Position numbers and translations under genes: made by a program. Positions 51,401 through 60,400 of a DNA stretch of 64,000 nt are shown here, one piece after another. Under the pieces are notes generated by a model that made no database searches, was not told where the DNA came from, and was given only the letters and a program-made list of their open reading frames with translations. The DNA comes from Phoronis australis. Taxonomy: Eukaryota; Phoronida; Phoronidae. The first letter of the stretch is position 1, and every line of letters starts with the position of its first letter. The DNA lies in the NCBI GenBank assembly GCA_002633005.1, contig NMRA01000621.1, forward strand, positions 58,168 to 122,167, read 5' to 3'.

Positions 51401-54400
51401 ATCAGTACAACACCCAAAAGGTCAATTTAATACAATCACTACAACACATCAAAAGGGTCAATTTAATACAATCAGTACAACACACCAAAAGGGTCAATTT
51501 AATAAAATTAGTACAACACACAAAAAGGGTCAATTTAATACAATCAGTACAACACCCCCAAAAGGTCAATTTAATACAATCACTACAACACACTAAAAGG
51601 GGTCAATTTAATACAATCACTACAACACATCAAAAGCGAGACAGAACTTACTTGGTTGGAATAAATTTCCGTTCGTAATGGACTTCTGTTCAGTCGCTTT
51701 ATGCCATCAACATCAGTCACAGTTTCACTCTGGTCCGACGCCATGGCAACCTGACCTACTTTCCGCCTGAATTCTTCAAGTCTAGAGTCTGACTCCGTCT
51801 GCTCATAGAGAGGTTTCCCAGTCAACCCTATCTGAGGAGCTGCCTGAACGGACTTAGGACGGGCTAACCGTTGTCGAAATGCTGCCAGCTTGGCTTCCAC
51901 TTCGTGATTCTAGCAACAAATTTATAAATAGGTCACGTAACTGATCAAGAAATCTACATGAACATATTTTTGAGTCAAGCCTGTTCCAAACATGCAGAAT
52001 TATCAGTTCACAGTCGACATTATTTTTTGTTGACACAGAAAGTTGTCTTTTATTGTGGTTATGCAGGACCCCACAAAATGATAACTTAAAAAACTATAAC
52101 GGTATTTTATGACATTTTATTTTGAATATTTATATTAAACAAAATTTGGTCGTGTTATTGATGCAGTTGCTTTGCTATGAACTTACCTTTCTTTATCGCA
52201 AAATTTTACGAAAAACACAGTCATGGTTACGTGACAACTAAAAATCTAAATTTACAGGCTTTCTACTTTCAGAAAATATATTTTTTACGCAATCAAAATC
52301 TACAGTTTTGTAATATTTGACTAAATACAAAGATTTGTCGATAAGGGCCCACAGAATCTCAAGAGTTTTGCATTCTTTTTCTTTTTCTGAAGTAAACAAC
52401 CAGATCTGTTTGAGCCACAGTCATTATTGGTTCTCTTGACCTAAGTGGAAATAGTCACATACAGGTGCCCTGCATTTTGAGAATTAGTTTTCTCCACTGA
52501 TTACCAGGCATCAAACTGGTTCTCAAAATTTGGGACCCCTGTAAGTGACTAATGTGAAAATCTCACTCACCAGGCAGCCATATTTAGCTTAGCATAGGAA
52601 AACATAGGCGTACAGAACTACTGCACTTCCACCAAAATGTTATGTGCCAAATGTATGCCTTAGAGGACCAGAAAAATGAATCAATAAAAATGTCAAATAC
52701 TACATTAATCCGTTTATTTTGTTCAAATTTTGTAGACTTAAACATTAGCCTATGGATGATCTTTTCACAAAGTTTCAACCAAAAGAGTCAGTTTACATTG
52801 AATATTTTGTTTTTTCCAAAAAAGTTAGAACATTAAAAACTTTGTGGGTTTGTTAGCTTCAGTCACTCTGTAGGTCACCGCTAGTTGCTCAGCCATGAAA
52901 GACTAGCCTCAATAAACTCACCCTCGTTATCGTTCAATGTCGGGCGTCTTAATGAGCTCATGACAGTCAATGATGTAGAAATTTTAGCATACTTCAAAGG
53001 TGAAAATAACAACTACAATGCACCAAGTCAAAGATGAACATTATAACTACAATGCACCAAGTCAAAGATGAACATTACCACTACAATGCACCAAGTCAAA
53101 GGTGAACATTAAGACTACAACGCACCAAGTCAAAAGTGAACATTACCACTACAATGCACCAAGTCAAAGAACCATTAGCTTACCAAAGATGGATCCTCCA
53201 AGACCATGTGAGCTTTTTGCTTCTCCCTTGTCAGTTCCACTTTGCGCCGTAAACGCCACTGCTGAAGTATGTCGCCCTCTGGTGACCGTGGCGGAACAGG
53301 AAAGAATCTCGCCTCCTCTTTTTTGTCTGAAAGATGACAGCTCAAAACTCACCAGGTGGCTTTAGTGACAGGACAGTCGTAGTTGTGTATACCAAATGAA
53401 TTCAGGTCACATAGGAACCAATTCGTAACCTATTCACACAACATAAAGAGGACCTTCTTGAAATGAACATTGTCACTGGGAAAAGTGACTTTCTGAGACC
53501 ATCCCCAGCACGGATTTGAACCTGAAACCCCAGGAGTCACAGCCTAATGCTTTGCTGTTGAAGCTTAATCTCACTCAATCAATGACAGAGCGTTGGCTAC
53601 TTACAGTACAGTGATAAAAACACAATGGATTTGTTGTATTATATCTAATGAGTTCAACAAGTCTATCCCATCCTACCATAATCCCAAAAATGCATTTTTC
53701 GGCCATAAAACCAATACTTTCTTTTAACAGCACTAAGCGAATTTTAGGTTGAAACTGACTGACTGTCTTCACTACAATTTTTTTTTTCAGTTGGCATTGC
53801 TTTGGGTGGCCATTTTTCCATCTACCATGGCGTCGTGGTGAGCTGAATTTTTACAGAAAAAGGAAATCACAAGTCATAATTCAGGAAAGTGCACCCTCTG
53901 GAGATTGAATACACTTACAATAAGTACGTCCTGTTGTTATGGATTATGTGACATCTAAATTAAAGTGCCGTATATATTCCTGAACTTTTACAGCCTAAAA
54001 GTAAAATTAAGTCGTTACCTAGAAAAGTTCCCTCCTTGGAAGATCCAGTGCATCTACAATGTACTTAGCTATGCTATGTGTTATGAACTATCAGACATCT
54101 ACAATGTACTTAGCTATGCTATGTGTTATGAACTATCAGACATCTACAATGTACTTAGCTATGCTATGTGTTATGGACTATCAGACATCTACAATGTACT
54201 TAGCTATGCTATGTGTTATGAACTATCAGACATCTACAATGTACTTAGCTTTGCTATGTGTTATGGACTATCAGACATCTAAATCTAGGTGCCATATTTC
54301 ATATTGACCTGAATTTGTACAGCACCAAAGTACGTAGTAAGATTTTATTTAGGAAAATGCCCTCTGCAGGGGATGGAATGCAACTAAAATGTACTTAGTT

Positions 54401-57400
54401 ACGCCACCTATTATGGATTATCAGACATCAAATCGTAACAGCTGCTTACCTAAGTATTTTGCAAAGGATGGCTTGAAGGGCTGCTCATCAAAACTGGATG
54501 GTGTTATAGATGATGATGACCCAGTAGCCAGTGAACTGACCGGTGGGGTACTGCTGTTGTCTCTACAGTAACAAACACAAACTTAAAGGTTAACACAAAT
54601 CTATGCTGACTTGCAGGTAGCTACAGCTCACTGAGTTTAAAACAAATGCAATTGTCAAGACCTCTTTAACCCGAAAATAAATACTGCACCGTGAAAAAAC
54701 ACTTATTTTGAATGAGTAAACTTTGCTTTCTGCTCAGCTGATTACCGCCGCTGAATGTCACCTCTACGCCAGGTGAAGGGTAGAGACACCATTTACGATA
54801 TATACCAGTGTGACAGGTTCACTTTACAGAAGCCAAACCACAGCTAGAGATTTCAGCAACCATTCGCCGCAAGCGCACACAACGCCTCCGCTAGCTGCAG
54901 TGACAATCTGTTGACAAAACAGTCAAAGACCTAAATAAATTTCCATGTCACAAAGCAGATTATCATAATGAATAAGTAACAGACAGTGACCTATTCTGCC
55001 ATACAAGTTCATTATTTTGCTGCACTACAAACTGAGGTTTGATCTCCACTAGCCTTGCAACTATACCAAACACTGTACTGCTAGCAGACTAACTCTAAGT
55101 AATTATGACCACATTTTTATGTTTATCTCCTCTACAGAAGGCTAAGCTGGTGTAGTGTTAGGGTTCATGTATCTACTCATTTGAGATAGAATTTAATTGT
55201 CTAAACATTCAAAAATACCCCCCTCCCCCCTTCTCAAATAGTTTTCTGAGGCACGTTGAAGTCTAAGAAATATCATGTGAAGGTTCTAATTTACTAGAAA
55301 TCCCAATTGGTTTTCCTTTTATAAGGCCGTATGTTCAATAGCAAGCCAAAAAAACCGTAGCTGGTTCTGGTCTGAACACCCGGGGCATTTTAAAACCAGC
55401 ACTCACCAAGAAAAAAACGTCCACCGACATCAATTTCAGCCATGCCCCTGTTTTTTTTGAAAAGCTGCAAAAGCAAGGATAAGCGAAGTGTGAAACACCA
55501 AGATTTCCCAAGCAATAAATAGGAAAAAACAAATGCTGTATATATTTTGCTCGTGTGGGGTAGATTTTCTTTTCTGAAATAGTGAGCAACTAAAAACTAC
55601 CACACCAAGTTGATTACAAAAAAATAAAACAATGCTTTTTTGGCCTTACGTCATTTGTAAAAGCCTGGCAGCTCTGTCCTGAATCTTCTCTGTCAAGATG
55701 TCTTCCTTTGTCACCCGTCTTTGTGGTGCCCGAGATATCTGAGTTAGGAACAAACCATCGTTACTTATTGTGTTTGCAAACAACATGGGTAGCATATAAA
55801 CAACATGGGTAGCATATAAACAACATGGGTAGCATACAAACAACATGGGTAGAATACAAACAACAAGGGTAGCACACAAACAACATGGGTAGAATACAAA
55901 CAACATGGGTAGCACACAAACAACATGGGTAGAATACAAACAACATGGGTAGCAAACAAACAACGTGGGTAGCACACAAACAACATAGGTAGCACACAAG
56001 CAACGTGGGTAGCACACAAGCAACGTGGGTAGCACACAAGCAACGTGGGTAGCACACAAGCAACGTGGGTAGCACACAAGCAACGTGGGTAGCACACAAG
56101 CAACGTAGGTAGCATACAAGCAACATGGGTCGCACCTAAATAACATGGGTAGCATACAAACAAGATGGTAGCATACATATTTACAAAACTACAAGGGAAA
56201 CAACAATCAACTGTAGTTTGTACACAAACTTCAAAGCAAGGCAACTGAATTCGAACAGTGGTCATCTGGAAGTTCATTAAAGCCATGTGCAGCAGAATCA
56301 TTGAAAACTGTGTGTAATGAGGTGCAACCTTAGTTTGTTTTTGGCAAGTTAAATCATTCCTAATTACACACATGGCCCAAATGAAGTCACTCTTTCAATG
56401 GAAGCTTTCAACTAGTCACTCTTTCAATGGAAGCTTTCAACTAATTAGATATATTCTAGTAATTTAGTTACCCATTTTGACTTGCATTGCGCGGCATTGT
56501 TAAAATTTCAACAATGTGATACAAACATAATTACCTAAAAGCCGAATTCATGGATCACTGCTTTCATTTTGTGAAAAAAATAGGTCTGGAATTAACACAA
56601 TTACACCAACTGTGTCACATAAGTAATGCAAAATGCATAATTAATTGAGGCCAAGAGAGCAGTAATGATCCATTGAAATATGTCCAAGAACACGTGTGGT
56701 CTAAATTTTAACTGAATTAAGTAAAACTCAAAACTTTGTCTTTTAACCCTTAACATTAAGAATTTTAGAAACGAGAACGCAGAGTGAATCTAAATGAATT
56801 TTGTATTCATTTGATGAGTAAAACCCGACTGCGTGGACTTCAATAGCTGCAGGGCTAGCAGAGGTCAGTTTCAAGGCCTTGCTAGAACAGAAAACATTTC
56901 AGAGGCATGCGCAACATGCAGGATATTATCTACACCGCATTTTCGTTGAAATGTGTTCATGTCCGACTGATGATAAACAGTCATTACATCAAACTGATGA
57001 TAAACGATTGTCATTTTTGAAAATTTCTTTAGATCATTCATAATTGCTCAGCAATACAAAATCATAAAAATCATCATAATTGGTGATGAACTGTGCGTGA
57101 AAAATTATATCAACAATAAGTATGAATTCTAATCAAGCAATATATCATACTTGATATGAATTCATAGAAATGGATGGTATGAATTCAAATAAAATATCTT
57201 TAAAGTCCTTCTCTCACGCGTTGTTAACCCTTATTACATGGTTAGATGTTATAAGGATCCAAGAAGTACCTACCGTATAACTAATACACGATCGTACTCG
57301 AAAACATTTTAAATGAACGCGCCATTCACGATTCACACCCGAAGAACCACCGCCACTTTGAACTTGCCGCGAACCCGGAAGTACAATTCATTCAGGAACC

Positions 57401-60400
57401 CAGACCGAGAAAACGCCGTCAGTGCGACTGGAGCAGTGCCTGTACTGTTACCAGCCAGCAAACGGGGATAAAAAAATCGACAGCACGCCTTAATTTTGAT
57501 AAAATCAAACTACGGACAATTTTATGGAATTTGCTGAAGAAATGTGGCGAATAAATTTTGACAGAAATTATTTTTCCAGACTCGGGACCGCAGCCTATCG
57601 GACCCGGTGCGGATCGAGACCAGACACTGGCGAACGGTAAATGCATGCGGTTGCAAGCTGTTTTGTCGAAGTAAAATGGTCAAATGATAAATGCTGCATA
57701 TATTCAAGGGTAGTTTCAGGCACTTGCATGAAATTACGGGCTGGTTAGTCCTGTGTCACACTGCCGCGGCAGACCTTAGTTAGCCTCAGTCACCAGCTAC
57801 CAGTGAAGACTATAGTCAAAATACAGCTTGTTAGTAGGCCTATACAGCTTTGCGCCAAGACTACCCTTAGGCCTAACTGGTCGCTGGCCACAAACACAAA
57901 AAACACGAAAATTGAACAAAGTTTCTTTTTTGTAGCAACGTTTGTCAAAATGTATCAACGTTAAATCTTCACAAATTACAAAGTAGCCGATTGAACATGC
58001 CTTTCAGTTCAGCAAAAGTCGACATTGTAGGTGCCGCCAGAAATGAGACGAAGTCCAACGGGAATTGTGAGCACATTTATCACTTAATGAGTAACAACTG
58101 CGAGGCTGAAATTTGGTGAACACTGCTAAATCGTGCAGAATAGTAAGTAAAGATATGTCTAACTAAATTTCACCGTAATTTGTTGGCGAAAACAATTTAC
58201 ACAAAGTTTTAAACTCGTAACTCATCCCGCTGTCCTCCAATATGGCCGACGCGATCCAAACAAAGTGACCCAAATTTCGCCACAAAACTTGCAATAACTT
58301 TACAGTGCTTGCCCCGATTTTGATACTTTTTCGATTTTTACTGAGTAGAATGTACTACCTTTCCGATGATAGCAAAGTACTTTTTCAAAACGAGGAAAAA
58401 AATAAAACCGAAAAAAAATTGGTTCGACCCATATTGGTTCCTAGGTTCGACCCGCCTACGTAAGGAACTAAACACTAATGCTATTTTAACATACTAAGTA
58501 CGCGTAACGTTCCAAAAAATCAACGACCACTAATTACAAACTATAAATACACTACATATGCAAACGAATCACGATATATTACTAATAAAACAAAATAATG
58601 AAGACTTTTCGAGGAAGCCATAGCACATTCAGTTACAAGGAAAAAATGGCGGCGTTCAGGACAAGTTCCTGAACTGATGAGCCGGAAACGTGGGTACGGA
58701 AATAGCCGATGACAACCGGTAATCATACGCTCAGAGAGAAGGGTCAAATACTGTTAAAAAATTGCTTTTGGCAAGAAAGGCGAAAAGAATATAAAGAAAG
58801 GGTGTCGAAAATAAGAATTTATGTAGTAAGTATTTTCAGATACTGGAACCACATGGGCAGTTTGCAAGAAGGACTTTAATGGTAAATTATGCAAAACAAA
58901 AATTAGGTGAGTATATTAACAAAATGGCTCCAAAAACATTTGTAAAATGCGAAGTATCCATAGCTAAGCCCTACCTCCTGTTTCCTCAATGGTGGACTGG
59001 CCTGTGGTGAAGCTAATGGTCGGTCCATATCCTTGGGCGTGGAGCTACTTGTTGGGGTCATGGATGATGCTGCCGTGGATATAGGTGATGGAGTATTATC
59101 ACCATTTTTCAACCACCAGAACTCGTCTTCCTCGCGTCTCTGTTTTTGTTCTCGTTGAGCACGACTCTGGGGTGCACCATATCTGAACCTTTCAATGTAC
59201 CTGAAACAGACATGCAGAAGCTGCTAAGAACTTGCCTGTTGCTACAAAATAACTTTTCATTAACTTAAGGTTGGTTACCATTCATGGTTCAATGTTTAGC
59301 ATTACTTTAACACCCTAATTCAGACCCAGCAAAATACACAGTCAAGTCTGCAAACTCGCCATTTATTCCCTTTTTCGGTTTAATTTTTCGACAGAAGACA
59401 GGTATATGTAACAATCAACCCTAGGTCTGAAGGAATATTTTAAACAGCTAAGACACGTGAGGCTGTGCTCTACCTTGCACAAATGTGGTAACTATACTAT
59501 AACTATACTGTAACTTTACTGTAACTATACTGTAACTATACTATAACTATACTGTAACTTTACTGTAACTATACTGTAACTATACTATAACTATACTGTA
59601 ACTTTACTGTAACCGATTGTCCAAATGGGGGCACTCAAGAGAGCAACACTAGGCGAAACTGAGGTGTTTGGAGAACGAAAGCGTGTGGCGATGTTACTAC
59701 TCTAACAACGGAAATCTTGTTCACCTTCACTACTCCGAGGTCGATTCAGAAAGTATGCCAGATCTCTGGCTCTATAAAGAGACCAGCACAGTGCCACATT
59801 GTGCTAATTTCAAACAACAGGCCTCACGTTGAGGAGACATGATGTATTCAGACTTCATGTAAATCAAACAAGATTGTAGCCTACGAGGCCACTCATATGC
59901 AACAGTGGCAGAACTGAATGGAAACTGATGACCACGGCGACATCAGTGGCAGAACTGAATGGAAACTGATGACCACGGCGACATCAACGATCATGATAAT
60001 GAAGATCAGTGATGATGATTGTCGATGACAAAACTCACCAAGAAACTTAGTCGTGTACAGGAGATGGTACACCAACTAACATGGAGCAAAGAATCAGTAA
60101 ATAAGTTTCAAAAATCAGCAAATTGTAACAAAAATCGATGGCATCAGATTGTACAGCTGGAAGAGAGCTATCTACAATCAAAATTTAAAGAAAAACCTCA
60201 AAGCATAGCAAAGTTATGGCTCAGCAAATCAAAAATTAGAAACATATCAGTCACAGCAACATCTTGAATCAAATTCCAACCAGAAAATGACAGGCCTCAA
60301 GCAAATGTGTTGCAATTTGTGCAGAAATTTCATGATGATCAGATAAGAAATGTGACGTGTAGCATGCAAATAAATAAGCAACCAAGAAAACTTCACAGAA

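Noticed and set aside
55646-56373. Cys-rich repeat protein ORFs (CYPRCLCATHVA-like)
   Set aside because: The 20-bp array read in three frames (60 bp = 20 codons); only the terminal 89 bases at 55650-55738 in one frame are a real exon.
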